Positions 29,404-38,111 of a stretch of DNA of 64,000 nucleotides are shown piece after piece; position 1 is the stretch's first letter; each line of letters opens with the position of its first letter. Under the pieces are notes generated by a model. It was not told the DNA's origin and searched no databases. It saw nothing but the letters and a program-made list of their open reading frames with translations. The position numbers and the translations under genes were made by a program. This stretch comes from Novosphingobium sp. AP12 (GTDB lineage: Bacteria; Pseudomonadota; Alphaproteobacteria; Sphingomonadales; Sphingomonadaceae): contig NZ_AKKE01000006.1 in the NCBI RefSeq assembly GCF_000281975.1, forward strand, positions 1 through 64,000, given 5' to 3'.

Positions 29404-30084
29404 ATGCCGATCGATCCGAACGCCGAACTGGAGATCACCGCTTTCGAGTGGGTCCCCTCCTTTGCCCAGGGCCACGTGCGGGACCTGCGCCCGCGCTGGG
29501 CCTGCGAGGAATGGGGTCTGCCCTACAAGGTGCGCCTCATCTCCGCGCTGGAGCGGCCCGAGTGGTACTTCACCGACCAGCCCTGGGGCCAGGTGCCCTA
29601 CGTGCTCGACGGCGAGGTCGGCGTGTTCGAAAGCGGCGCCACGCTCATCCACATCGCCGAGAAGGCGGGCGCCCTGCCCCCGATCGGCTCGCAGGAGCGC
29701 GCGGCGGTGCTGAGCTGGCTGCTGGCCGCGTTCAACTCCGTCGAGCCTTCCGTGATGGAACTGGTCAATTGCACCATCTCCCGCAAGGAAGAGTGGGCGC
29801 AACTGCACAAGCCCTCGCTGATGGAAGAGTTGGGCGGCAGGCTCGACCGGCTGCAGACCGCGCTGGGCGACGACGAATGGCTGGCCGGCGCATTCTCGAT
29901 CGCCGACATCGCCATGGCCACGATCCTGCGCGGCCTGCCCGACCCGGCGCTGCTCCAGGCGCAGCCCAAGCTCGCCGCCTACGTGGAACGCGCCATCGCC
30001 CGCCCCGCATTCCAGCGCGCTCTGGAAGCCCAGCTCGCGCCCTTTGCCGAAAACGAACCCAGCAAGCAGAAGGAAGGAGCCTGA
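29404..30084 (+). CDS. Glutathione S-transferase family protein (first)
   Basis: A 226-aa GST. The N-terminal thioredoxin-fold domain includes the cis-proline region GQVPYVLDGEVGVFESGATLIHI, where the E-S pair binds the glutathione gamma-glutamyl group. The all-helical C-terminal domain has FSIADIAMATILRGL. The N-terminus is unusually long before the fold. It sits 31 bases after the VOC gene and 3 bases before DUF1428. Confidence 0.88.
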   Translation: MPIDPNAELEITAFEWVPSFAQGHVRDLRPRWACEEWGLPYKVRLISALERPEWYFTDQPWGQVPYVLDGEVGVFESGATLIHIAEKAGALPPIGSQERAAVLSWLLAAFNSVEPSVMELVNCTISRKEEWAQLHKPSLMEELGGRLDRLQTALGDDEWLAGAFSIADIAMATILRGLPDPALLQAQPKLAAYVERAIARPAFQRALEAQLAPFAENEPSKQKEGA

Positions 30085-30087
30085 ATC

Positions 30088-30459
30088 ATGGCCTATATCG
30101 ATGGTTTCGTGATCGCCGTCCCCAAGGCGAACAAGGACAAGTTCATCGAGCATGCAAAGATGGGCGACCAGGTCTTCATGGACCACGGCGCCACCCGCAT
30201 CCTCGAGTGCTGGCAGGACGACGTGTCCAAGGGCAAGCAGACCGACTTCTTCCGCGCGGTCGAGTGCAAGGAAGACGAGGCGGTGGTCCTCAGCTGGATC
30301 GAATGGCCCGACAAGGAGACCCGTGAAAAGGGCATGGCGGAGGTCATGGACGTCATGAAGACCGACCCGCGCATGGCCCCCGAGACAAACCCGATGCCCT
30401 TCGACGGCATGCGCATGATCTACGGCGGCTTCACGCCCATCGTCACTCTCGGAGAATAG
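30088..30459 (+). CDS. DUF1428 protein (YbaA-like)
   Basis: A 123-aa DUF1428 protein. MAYIDGFVIAVPKANKDKF and the closing PFDGMRMIYGGFTPIV are near-consensus. The fold is a dimeric ferredoxin-like barrel. Function is unknown; it frequently travels with VOC and AHSA1 genes, as here. Tightly spaced with both neighbours, so part of the same operon. Confidence 0.9.
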   Translation: MAYIDGFVIAVPKANKDKFIEHAKMGDQVFMDHGATRILECWQDDVSKGKQTDFFRAVECKEDEAVVLSWIEWPDKETREKGMAEVMDVMKTDPRMAPETNPMPFDGMRMIYGGFTPIVTLGE

Positions 30460-30461
30460 CC

Positions 30462-31277
30462 ATGGGCAATCCTGTCGGCAGTTTCATCTGGTACGAGCTT
30501 ATGACCAGCGACCCGGACGCGGCTTCCGCGTTCTACGGCAGCGTCGTCGGCTGGAGGATCGGCGCCAACGAGATGCCCCAGGCGGGCATGGACTACCGCA
30601 TGATCGAGCGGCTGGACGGCGGCGGCGCGGGCTGCGGCTACAATGGCGGCGTCTTCGCTCTCGACGACGAGATGATTGGCCAGGGCGCCTCGCCGGGATG
30701 GCTCGGGTACATCTACGTGCCGGACGTCGACGCCAAGGCGGCCGAGATCGTCGCCGAGGGCGGGCAGATCCACGTCCCGGCCACCACCATGGAAGGCGTC
30801 GGCCGCTTCGCCATGGTGACCGACCCGCAGGGCGCGGCATTCTACCTCATGACCCCCGAGCCGCCGGCTGACGATCCCGACGCCACCAGCGACGTGTTCT
30901 CGGTCGAAAAACCGCAGACAATTCGCTGGAACGAACTCGTCACCCCCGACGACGAGGCCGCCGTCGCCTTTTACAAGAAGCACTTCGGCTGGAAGCAGGA
31001 GGGTGGCATGCCGATGGGTCCGCTCGGCGAATACCGCTTCCTCCAGCTCGGCGACATCGGGATAGGCGCGGTGATGAAGAAAGCCGACTTCATGCCGGTC
31101 GCGGGCTGGACCTACTACATCGGCGTCGACGACATCGACCGCGCTTTCGCCGCGGTAAAGGACGGCGGCGGCAAGCCGCAAGGCGAGCCCATGCAGATCC
31201 CGACCGGCGAGTACACCGTCCACGCCTTCGATCCACAGGGCGCTTACTTCGGATTGGTCGGCCCGCGCGCCGGCTGA
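30462..31277 (+). CDS. Two-domain VOC-family protein
   Basis: A 271-aa protein with two fused glyoxalase/VOC domains: residues 1-127 (GSFIWYELMTSDPDAASAFY ... VTDPQGAAFYLM) and 145-268 (TIRWNELVTPDDEAAVAFY ... AFDPQGAYFGLVG). This is the hydroxylase-type layout seen in several antibiotic-tailoring and bleomycin-resistance-like proteins. Substrate unknown. Two bases separate it from the DUF1428 gene. Confidence 0.87.
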   Translation: MGNPVGSFIWYELMTSDPDAASAFYGSVVGWRIGANEMPQAGMDYRMIERLDGGGAGCGYNGGVFALDDEMIGQGASPGWLGYIYVPDVDAKAAEIVAEGGQIHVPATTMEGVGRFAMVTDPQGAAFYLMTPEPPADDPDATSDVFSVEKPQTIRWNELVTPDDEAAVAFYKKHFGWKQEGGMPMGPLGEYRFLQLGDIGIGAVMKKADFMPVAGWTYYIGVDDIDRAFAAVKDGGGKPQGEPMQIPTGEYTVHAFDPQGAYFGLVGPRAG

Positions 31278-31364
31278 CATGTTCACGACATGCGAGCGGT
31301 GATTGACGCCGCCCGCATGTTCCATCAATGTTCCGCGCATTCACACCCACGAGGGAGAACGCCG

Positions 31365-31991
31365 ATGGCCGACTACACCTTCTTCACGAACCCGATGTCG
31401 CGCGGGCAGATCGCTCGCTGGGCCCTGCACGAAGTCGGCGCCGACTACGAGCAGGTGCTGATCGACTGGAAGGACAAGCCGGACGCCTTCCTCAAGGCCA
31501 ACCCGATGGGCAAGGTGCCCACCATCGTCCACCACGCGGATGGCGGCGACCGCGTGGTGACCGAGGCGGCGGCGATCTGCCTCTACCTCGCCGAGATGCA
31601 CCCCGAAGCGGGCCTGCTGCCCAACGATGGCGAGATGGCCGACTATTACCGCTGGACGCTCTTCGCCTCCGGCCCGATCGAGCAGTCGATCACCTCTCGC
31701 GCGCTCAAGTTCGAGCCCAAGCCAGAGCAGGAGATGCTGGCCGGCTGGGGCAGCTTCGACCGCACCATCCACACCATCGACGAGAAGCTGAGCGCCGACT
31801 CTTGGGTCTGCGGGGACCGCTTCACGATGGCGGACGTTTATGTCGGCAGCTCGATCGACTGGGGCCTGACCTTCGGGATCATGCCGCCCCTGCCCTCGCT
31901 GGTCGGCTATGCCGAGCGCTGCCAGGCCCGCCCCGGCTACAAGGCCGCAAAGGCCATCGACGGCAAGCTGATAGAGGAGATGAAAAAATGA
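31365..31991 (+). CDS. Glutathione S-transferase (second)
   Basis: A 208-aa GST with N-terminus YTFFTNPMSRGQIARWALHE, where the serine after NPM is the likely catalytic residue, the cis-proline region GKVPTIV, and VVTEAAAICLYLAE for glutathione binding. GAGGGAG precedes the ATG at 31365. Its TGA overlaps the next ATG (ATGA), so the next gene is coupled to it. Confidence 0.9.
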   Translation: MADYTFFTNPMSRGQIARWALHEVGADYEQVLIDWKDKPDAFLKANPMGKVPTIVHHADGGDRVVTEAAAICLYLAEMHPEAGLLPNDGEMADYYRWTLFASGPIEQSITSRALKFEPKPEQEMLAGWGSFDRTIHTIDEKLSADSWVCGDRFTMADVYVGSSIDWGLTFGIMPPLPSLVGYAERCQARPGYKAAKAIDGKLIEEMKK

Positions 31992-32476
31992 GCGGAGAGG
32001 CAAAGGCCCGCGTCTGCCTGTGGTACAACGGCGACGCGGAGGACGCGGCGAACTTCTACGCAAGCGTATTCCCCGAAACCACGGTGGACTCCCTCCAGCG
32101 CGCCCCCGCCGACTACCCCGACGGTTCGGAAGGCAACGTGCTGGTCGTCGAGTTCACGGTCCTGGGCATCGAATGTATCGGCCTCAACGGCGGCGACCAG
32201 TTCCCGCAGTCCGAAGCGTTCTCGTTCCAGATCGCCACCGACACGCAGGAAGAGACCGACCGCTACTGGAACGCCATCGTCGGCAATGGCGGCGCGGAAA
32301 GCCAGTGCGGCTGGTGCAAGGACAAGTGGGGCCTCAACTGGCAGATCACCCCGCGCGCGCTCACCGACGCGATGTCCGGTCCTGACCGCGCAGCCGCCAA
32401 GCGCGCGATGGAAGCGATGATGACGATGCGCAAGATCGACATCGCGGGGATCGAGGCGGCGGTGGCAGCCGCCTGA
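31988..32476 (+). CDS. VOC superfamily protein, PhnB/3-demethylubiquinone type
   Basis: A 162-aa protein of the PhnB-like VOC subgroup often mislabelled 3-demethylubiquinone methyltransferase. CLWYNGDAEDAANFYASVFP opens the fold; NGGAESQCGWCKDKWGLNWQITP is the signature near the C-terminus. No methyltransferase motif is present, so an enzymatic label would be wrong. Overlaps the second GST gene. Confidence 0.87.
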   Translation: MSGEAKARVCLWYNGDAEDAANFYASVFPETTVDSLQRAPADYPDGSEGNVLVVEFTVLGIECIGLNGGDQFPQSEAFSFQIATDTQEETDRYWNAIVGNGGAESQCGWCKDKWGLNWQITPRALTDAMSGPDRAAAKRAMEAMMTMRKIDIAGIEAAVAAA

Positions 32477-32483
32477 GCCGCGC

Positions 32484-32882
32484 ATGACGATCGAGCTCAA
32501 CCACACGATCATCTGGTGCCGCGACCGGCATGTCTCGGCGGACTTCTTCGCGGAAATCTATGGCCTGCCCGAGCCGGTCGATCTGTACCATTTCCGCTTG
32601 GTCAAGCTGGGCGACGGCGTCTCGCTCGACTTTGCCGAGCGGGACAAGCCGGTATCGCCGCAGCACTACGCGATGCTGGTCGACGAAACTGCGTTCGACG
32701 GCATACTCGCGCGGATCGAGGCGCGCGGCCTGACCTTCTGGGCCGACCCTGCCCGCAGCCGCGCGGGCGAGATCAACCACAACGACGGCGGCCGGGGCCT
32801 CTACTTCGAGGACCCTGACGGCCACATCCTCGAAGCGCTGACCGTGCCTTACGGCGGCTTCCCCGGAAAGAACGACGCATGA
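32484..32882 (+). CDS. VOC-family protein (small)
   Basis: A 132-aa single VOC domain: ELNHTIIWCRDRHVSADFFAE at the start and YFEDPDGHILEALTVPYG at the end. Histidine and glutamate at the expected metal positions suggest it can bind a divalent cation. Its stop overlaps the start of the third GST gene. Confidence 0.85.
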   Translation: MTIELNHTIIWCRDRHVSADFFAEIYGLPEPVDLYHFRLVKLGDGVSLDFAERDKPVSPQHYAMLVDETAFDGILARIEARGLTFWADPARSRAGEINHNDGGRGLYFEDPDGHILEALTVPYGGFPGKNDA

Positions 32883-33532
32883 CCCTGGCGCTCTACGGCC
32901 ACCCCTTCTCGTCCTACACCTGGAAGGCGCAGATTGCGCTTCAGGCTGCGGGGCTCGACTACGAATTCCACATCGTCGATCCCGATCACCCCGAAAATGC
33001 GGCGGTGATCCAGTCGGCCGGCCCGCAGGGCAAGTTCCCGGTCCTGCGCGACGGCGAGAACCTGCTGTTCGAGGCCAGCTCGATCATCGAATACCTCTCG
33101 CAGCACCACGCCGGCACCGACGTGCTGCTGCCCTCCGAGGCCGACGCGGCGATCGGCATGCGCATGCTCGACCGGGTGTTCGACAACTACGTCATGGGCC
33201 CGATGCAGGAGGTCGTGAACGAATACCTGCGCGACGCCGAAAACCCCGACCTCGCCCGCGTCGAGGAAGCCCGCGCGAGGCTCGACCGGAGCTACGCATG
33301 GCTCGAGGGCTGGCTGCAGTTCTACCCGGCGCAGGGCCAGATCACCCTGATCGAATGCGCCGCCGCGCCCGCGCTGTTCTACGCCGACTGGGTCCATCCG
33401 ATTCCCGAGATGCTGCCCCGCCTGCGCGCCTGGCGCGCCCATCTGCTGGACCTGCCTCCGGTCGCATCCTGCGTCGAGGCCGCCCGCCCCTACCGCGCCG
33501 GCTTCCCGCTTGGTGCCCCCGACCGCGACTGA
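32879..33532 (+). CDS. Glutathione S-transferase (third)
   Basis: A 217-aa GST. The N-terminal LYGHPFSSYTWKAQIALQAAG has serines at the usual catalytic position, GKFPVLRDGENLLFEASSIIEYL is the glutathione-binding segment, and ITLIECAAAPALFYADW lies in the helical domain. Translational overlap with the VOC gene upstream places it firmly in the operon. Confidence 0.9.
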   Translation: MTLALYGHPFSSYTWKAQIALQAAGLDYEFHIVDPDHPENAAVIQSAGPQGKFPVLRDGENLLFEASSIIEYLSQHHAGTDVLLPSEADAAIGMRMLDRVFDNYVMGPMQEVVNEYLRDAENPDLARVEEARARLDRSYAWLEGWLQFYPAQGQITLIECAAAPALFYADWVHPIPEMLPRLRAWRAHLLDLPPVASCVEAARPYRAGFPLGAPDRD

Positions 33533-33544
33533 CAGGAGAGAACG

Positions 33545-33994
33545 ATGTCCAACGAACTGTCCATCACCCGGCTGATTGCCGCCCCTCCCGCCAAAGTCTG
33601 GGAAGTCCTGGCCGAGCGGCAGAACGAATGGTGGTGCCCCACCCCCTGGCGCGCCGAAGTGGATGAGCAGGACCGCCGCCCCGGCGGCGTCTGCAAGATG
33701 ACGATGTTCGGCCCCGACGGCGAAGTCGCGCCGCAGAACGGCATCTACCTCGCCTACGACGAGGGCCGCCGCTTCATCACCACCGACGCGGTGGTGGACG
33801 ACTTCCAGCCCAACGGCCCCTTCATGATCGGCATCTGGGAAATCGCCCCCGAAGGCGAGGGCACCCGCTACACCGCCACCGCCCGCCACTGGACCGAGGA
33901 AACCATGAAGCAGCATGCCGAAATGGGATTCACCGAAGGCTGGCGCGCCTGCGCCGAGCAACTCGCGGCGATCTGCGAGAAGGAAGCGGGGTGA
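33545..33994 (+). CDS. AHSA1/SRPBCC-family protein
   Basis: A 149-aa START-like (SRPBCC) domain protein: LSITRLIAAPPAKVWEVLAE at the start, and MKQHAEMGFTEGWRACAEQLA at the end are typical of the AHSA1 branch (KQHEEMGFxEGW). These proteins bind hydrophobic ligands in a deep cavity. Preceded by GGAGAG. Its stop overlaps the GFA gene start. Confidence 0.9.
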   Translation: MSNELSITRLIAAPPAKVWEVLAERQNEWWCPTPWRAEVDEQDRRPGGVCKMTMFGPDGEVAPQNGIYLAYDEGRRFITTDAVVDDFQPNGPFMIGIWEIAPEGEGTRYTATARHWTEETMKQHAEMGFTEGWRACAEQLAAICEKEAG

Positions 33995-34470
33995 TCGCGC
34001 TCGAGGGCGGCTGCGCCTGCGGGGAGGTCCGCTACCGGCTGCTGTCAGCGCCGATCGTCGTGAACTGCTGCCATTGCCGCTCGTGCCAGCGCGAGTCGGG
34101 CAGCGCCTTCGCGCTGAACGCAGTGATCGAAACCGACCGGGTCGAAACCCTCGGCGCCGCGCCCGAACGGATCGATACGCCTTCCGACAGCGGCAAGGGG
34201 CAGGCCATCCTGCGCTGCCCTTCGTGCAAGGTGGCCGTGTGGAGCCACTACGGCGGCGCCGGCAACGCGGCGAGCTTCGTGCGCGTCGGTACCCTCGACG
34301 ATCCGGCCGCCTACCCGCCCGACGTCCATGTCTTCACGGTGAGCCGCCGGCCTTGGGTCGCGATCCCGCCGGGTTCCGAATCCTTCGAGCAGTTCTATTC
34401 CAGGAAGGACGTCCCGCGCATCTACGGCGAGGACGGCGCGGCCCGTTGGGGCTCCCTGATGGGTCGGTAG
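33991..34470 (+). CDS. GFA-family (glutathione-dependent formaldehyde-activating-like) protein
   Basis: A 159-aa GFA protein with a GTG start. The zinc cysteines are arranged CACGEVRY, CCHCRSCQRESG and CPSCKVAVW. Family name derives from a glutathione-dependent enzyme, but most members are uncharacterised. It ends the plus-strand train and converges on the J-domain gene with one base between stops. Confidence 0.9.
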   Translation: MIALEGGCACGEVRYRLLSAPIVVNCCHCRSCQRESGSAFALNAVIETDRVETLGAAPERIDTPSDSGKGQAILRCPSCKVAVWSHYGGAGNAASFVRVGTLDDPAAYPPDVHVFTVSRRPWVAIPPGSESFEQFYSRKDVPRIYGEDGAARWGSLMGR

Positions 34471-34471
34471 C

Positions 34472-35104
34472 TCACGCGAAAGCCGCCGCCTTCTTCAGCA
34501 CCCCATAGGCCTCGACCACGCCTTGCAGCTTCGCCGCATGGCTGTGGTCGCCGCCGTTGTGGTCCGGGTGATATTGCCGCAGCAGCCGCGAATAGCGCAT
34601 CCGCAGCGTCTTGCGGTCGATATCCACGCCAAGCCCCAGGTATTCGAGGGCGCGCCGCTCGTCCGGCGAGAACCGCGCGGCCTCCGGCTTCATCTCGGCC
34701 CGCCGGCGGTTCACATGCGCCCGGGCACGTGCCTGAATAGCCTCCAGCGGATCGGCGAAATCGGCCCAGCGCGGCACCCCGTCGACGCCGCCGTCCGGGC
34801 GGAAGGCGCGCGTCTGCGTTTCCCACCCATGCAGCGGCGACTGCGCGCGCAGGATCTCCTCGGTGTCCATGCCCTCGAAGTAGTCGTAGCCCGAATTGAA
34901 GGCGCGAACGTGGTCGAGGCAGAACCAGCGGTAGTCGCCCGGACCGTCGAAACCCGAGGGCCGACCGCCCGGCGCGCGGAACTCGCCCGCCTCCCCGCAC
35001 CCCGGCCAGGCGCACTGGCGACCGCCGGATTCTACCCTGCCATGAAATCTATGCTGTCTCACCGGCTTCCAGATGGGCGATCGAACGCCTATTGTGAAGC
35101 CCAT
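34472..35104 (-). CDS. J-domain protein
   Basis: A 210-aa co-chaperone-like protein. The C-terminal J domain (about 150-205) has the HPD tripeptide in RQYHPDHNGGD. The N-terminal part contains CAWPGCGEAGEFRAPG and WFCLDHVRAFNSGYDYF, a probable Cys/His metal site. In sphingomonads this gene normally sits between bolA and cobS. The start is uncertain: ATG at 35104 shares a CATG with the bolA start, while GTG at 35062 would leave room for promoters and agrees better with the conserved part. Confidence 0.82.
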   Translation of the reverse strand: MGFTIGVRSPIWKPVRQHRFHGRVESGGRQCAWPGCGEAGEFRAPGGRPSGFDGPGDYRWFCLDHVRAFNSGYDYFEGMDTEEILRAQSPLHGWETQTRAFRPDGGVDGVPRWADFADPLEAIQARARAHVNRRRAEMKPEAARFSPDERRALEYLGLGVDIDRKTLRMRYSRLLRQYHPDHNGGDHSHAAKLQGVVEAYGVLKKAAAFA

Positions 35105-35375
35105 GACCGGACCACTTGCACTCGAAATGCGTCAATTGCTGACTGCTGCCTTCGCCCCCACCGCGCTCGACGTGGTGAACGATTCCGCCACCCACCGCGG
35201 CCACAGCGGCGACGACGGCAGCGGCGAATCGCATTTCACCATCGTGATAGAGAGCCCGCAGTTCGTCGGCGTCTCGCGCCTCCAGCGCCAACGCCTGGTC
35301 AACGCCGCCCTCGGCGACATCCCCGGCAACCGCGTCCATGCGGTGGCGATCAAGGCGCGCGCTCCGGGGGAGTGA
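35103..35375 (+). CDS. BolA-family protein
   Basis: A 90-aa BolA protein, a partner of monothiol glutaredoxins in iron sensing or Fe-S trafficking. MRQLLTAAFAPTALDVVNDS, SHFTIVIESPQF and the helix-strand VHAVAIKA give the class II KH-like fold. The invariant histidine in ESHF is present. The ATG at 35103 is used; the frame extends upstream to 35073. Confidence 0.9.
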   Translation: MTGPLALEMRQLLTAAFAPTALDVVNDSATHRGHSGDDGSGESHFTIVIESPQFVGVSRLQRQRLVNAALGDIPGNRVHAVAIKARAPGE

Positions 35376-35388
35376 TTTAGGGGTTTCA

Positions 35389-35592
35389 AGCGGAGGCGCG
35401 GAAGCGCGGAGAAGAAAAGGGTTGGTTCGCGCAAAGGCGCAAAGAGGGCGCGCTTGCGGCGAAGCCGCTGTTTCATCCAGGCGCTGCTTCAACCGAACGC
35501 TCGGATCGTGAGGTGACTTGCGGCGCCGCAAAGCCCCTTCGCGCCCTTGCGCCTTTGCGCGCGCCCTTCCTACTCTTCTCCGCGCCTCCGCG
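35389..35592. repeat. Large imperfect inverted repeat
   Basis: The 308-base gap between bolA and hisG contains no gene. Instead, 35389-35470 and 35517-35592 form an imperfect inverted repeat of about 75 bases per arm. Shared blocks are CGGAGGCGCGGA, GCGCAAAGGCGCAA and TTGCGGCG. The transcript could fold into a long stem. It resembles dispersed GC-rich palindromes of sphingomonad genomes rather than a simple terminator. Confidence 0.7.
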
Positions 35593-35683
35593 TGAACGGC
35601 CTCCTCCCACCGCCGCGTGAAACCGATATCCCCCCCGCCTTCGCCATTGCCCTTTGCGCTTCCCGCGCCTAAATGCGCGCACC

Positions 35684-36337
35684 ATGCCGACACCTCTGAC
35701 TTTCGCCGTGCCCAAGGGCCGTATTCTCGACGAAGCGCTGCCCTTGATGGCGCGTGCCGGCGTGGTGCCCGAGGCGGAGTTCCACGACAAGAAGTCGCGC
35801 GCGCTCTCGTTTGCCTGTGAAAACAGCGACATGCGCCTGATCCGCGTGCGCGCCTTCGACGTGGCGACTTTCGTCGCGCACGGCGCCGCGCAGGTCGGCA
35901 TCGTCGGTTCGGACGTGGTCGAGGAATTCGCCTACTCCGACCTCTACGCGCCCGTCGACCTCGCGATCGGCCACTGCCGCCTCTCCGTGGCCGAGCCCGT
36001 GGGCGAGACCGGCGGCGCACTGCCCTCGCACCTGCGCATCGCCAGCAAGTACCCCAACCTCACCCGCCGCCACTTCGAGAAGCTGGGCGTGCAGGCCGAG
36101 GTCGTGAAACTGAACGGCGCGATGGAACTGGCGCCCTCGCTCGGCCTCTCGAGCCGGATCGTCGACCTCGTCTCCACCGGCCGCACGCTCAAGGAGAACG
36201 GCCTCGTCGAGACCAGCCGCATCCTCGACATTTCCGCGCGCCTGATCGTCAACCGCGCCGCGCTCAAGACCGACGACCGCGTCGCCGCGCTGGTCGATGC
36301 CTTCCGCGCGCTCGTGGCCGAAGCCAAGGCCGCCTGA
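35684..36337 (+). CDS. hisG: ATP phosphoribosyltransferase, short form
   Basis: A 217-aa short-form HisG, catalysing the first step of histidine synthesis (ATP + PRPP). [18 protein letters not shown] and [15 protein letters not shown] are diagnostic. The short form lacks the C-terminal regulatory domain and needs HisZ, which is not in this window. The stop overlaps the hisD start by one base. Confidence 0.93.
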   Translation: MPTPLTFAVPKGRILDEALPLMARAGVVPEAEFHDKKSRALSFACENSDMRLIRVRAFDVATFVAHGAAQVGIVGSDVVEEFAYSDLYAPVDLAIGHCRLSVAEPVGETGGALPSHLRIASKYPNLTRRHFEKLGVQAEVVKLNGAMELAPSLGLSSRIVDLVSTGRTLKENGLVETSRILDISARLIVNRAALKTDDRVAALVDAFRALVAEAKAA

Positions 36338-37626
36338 TGCTCCGCCTGTCCAGCAGCGATCCCGGCTTCGCGGAGGCCTTCGCCCGCGTGGTATCGGACC
36401 GCCGCGAGAGCGCGGTGGACGTCGCCGCCGACGTCGCCGCGATCATCCAGGCCGTGCGCCAGCGCGGCGATGACGCGCTGGCCGAATACACCACCAAGTT
36501 CGACCACCACGACCTCGACCTGACCGGCTGGCAGGTCGGCGCCGAGACCTGCAAGGCCGCGTTCGACGCGCTCGACCCCACCTTGCGCGAGGCCCTCGAA
36601 CTCGCCGCCACCCGCATCCGCGCCTACCACGAAGCCCAGCTTCCCGAGGACCGCGATTACACCGACTCCGCCGGCGTGCGCCTCGGCGCGACGTGGAACG
36701 CGGTGGACGCGGCCGGGCTCTACGTACCGGGCGGCCGCGCCGCCTATCCGTCGTCGCTGCTGATGAACGCGATCCCCGCCAAGGTCGCGGGCGTCGAGCG
36801 GCTGGCCGTCGTCACCCCGACCCCGAACGGCGAGGTCAACCCGCTCGTCCTCGCCGCCGCGCACCTTGCCGGCGTGGACGAAGTGTGGCGCGTGGGCGGT
36901 GCCCATGCGGTCGCGGCGCTCGCCTACGGCACCGACCGGATCGCGCCCGTGGACGTCGTCACCGGCCCCGGCAACGCCTGGGTGGCCGAGGCCAAGCGCC
37001 AGCTCTACGGCGTCGTCGGCATCGACATGGTGGCCGGCCCCAGCGAGATTCTCGTCATCGCCGATGCGAAGAACCAGCCGCGCCGGATTGCCGCCGACCT
37101 GCTCAGCCAGGCCGAGCACGACCCGACCTCGCAGTCGATCCTCATCACCGACGACGCGGCCTTTGCCGATGCCGTCGCGGAGGCGGTGGAACTGGAACTG
37201 GCCGGCCTCTCGACGCAGGCGACGGCGCGCACCAGCTGGACCGACAACGGCGTCATCATCGCCGTCGCCAGCTTCGACGAGGCCCCTGCCCTCGCCAATG
37301 CGCTGGCCGCCGAGCACGTCGAGATCGCCACCGACGCGCCCGAGGCACTGATGCGCCGTATCCGCCATGCCGGCTCGGTGTTCCTCGGCCGCATGACCCC
37401 CGAGGCGGTCGGCGATTACGTCGCGGGCCCCAACCACGTCCTGCCCACCGGGCGGCGTGCGCGGTTTTCGTCGGGGCTCTCGGTGCTCGATTTCATGAAG
37501 CGCACCAGCTTCATCCAGCTCGACCAGGCGGCGCTGGAGGCCATCGGCCCCGCCGCCGTCGCCCTTGCCGATGCGGAAGGGCTTCCGGCGCACGCGCGCT
37601 CCATTTCCATAAGGCTCGGCCAATAA
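36337..37626 (+). CDS. hisD: Histidinol dehydrogenase
   Basis: A 429-aa zinc enzyme that performs the last two steps of histidine synthesis with NAD. VPGGRAAYPSSLLMN, VTGPGNAWVAEAKR, AGPSEILV and the zinc/catalytic AEHDPTSQSIL are present. It lies between hisG and nusB, with one-base overlaps on both sides (TGATG and TAATG). Confidence 0.95.
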   Translation: MLRLSSSDPGFAEAFARVVSDRRESAVDVAADVAAIIQAVRQRGDDALAEYTTKFDHHDLDLTGWQVGAETCKAAFDALDPTLREALELAATRIRAYHEAQLPEDRDYTDSAGVRLGATWNAVDAAGLYVPGGRAAYPSSLLMNAIPAKVAGVERLAVVTPTPNGEVNPLVLAAAHLAGVDEVWRVGGAHAVAALAYGTDRIAPVDVVTGPGNAWVAEAKRQLYGVVGIDMVAGPSEILVIADAKNQPRRIAADLLSQAEHDPTSQSILITDDAAFADAVAEAVELELAGLSTQATARTSWTDNGVIIAVASFDEAPALANALAAEHVEIATDAPEALMRRIRHAGSVFLGRMTPEAVGDYVAGPNHVLPTGRRARFSSGLSVLDFMKRTSFIQLDQAALEAIGPAAVALADAEGLPAHARSISIRLGQ

Positions 37627-38069
37627 TGTCCAATTCCAAGCAAAAGCGGGCAGCCGCCCGTCTCGCCGCCGTTCAGGCGCTCTACCAGTTCGACATGGAA
37701 GGCACGCACCTGCCCGTCCTGCTCGACGAGTTCCACCGCCACCGCCTCGGCATGGAAATCGACGACGCCAAGTTCGCGCAGGCCGAAGTCGCGTTCTTCG
37801 ACGACGTCGTGAAGGGCACGATCGCTCGCCGCGACGAGATCGACGAACTGCTGTCGTCCAAGCTGTCGGAAGGCTGGTCGCTCCCGCGCCTCGACAAGAC
37901 CATGCTGCAAATCCTGCGCGCCGGCACTTACGAGCTGATGGCCCGCGCAGACGTGCCGACCGGCGCCGCGATCAGCGAGTATCTCGACGTCTGCCACGCC
38001 TTCTTCGACCCGCGCGAGGCGAAGTTCCTCAACGGCGTGCTGGATTCGGTGGCGAAGTCGGTTCGCTGA
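37626..38069 (+). CDS. nusB: Transcription antitermination factor NusB
   Basis: A 147-aa NusB, which with NusE binds boxA RNA in antitermination of rRNA operons. Basic N-terminus SKQKRAAARLAAVQALYQFDM and the C-terminal AISEYLDVCHAFFDPREAKFLNGVLD are consensus. The ATG at 37626 overlaps the hisD TAA. The frame runs far upstream as a hisD shadow, which is ignored. Confidence 0.95.
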   Translation: MSNSKQKRAAARLAAVQALYQFDMEGTHLPVLLDEFHRHRLGMEIDDAKFAQAEVAFFDDVVKGTIARRDEIDELLSSKLSEGWSLPRLDKTMLQILRAGTYELMARADVPTGAAISEYLDVCHAFFDPREAKFLNGVLDSVAKSVR

Positions 38070-38111
38070 GGCGGACTCGACTTGGACCCATGCTGACGGC
38101 ATCACCGTGCG

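Noticed and set aside
32016..32476. Methyltransferase label for the PhnB-like VOC protein
   Set aside because: The protein has a VOC fold and no AdoMet-binding motif; the common label is a known misnomer.
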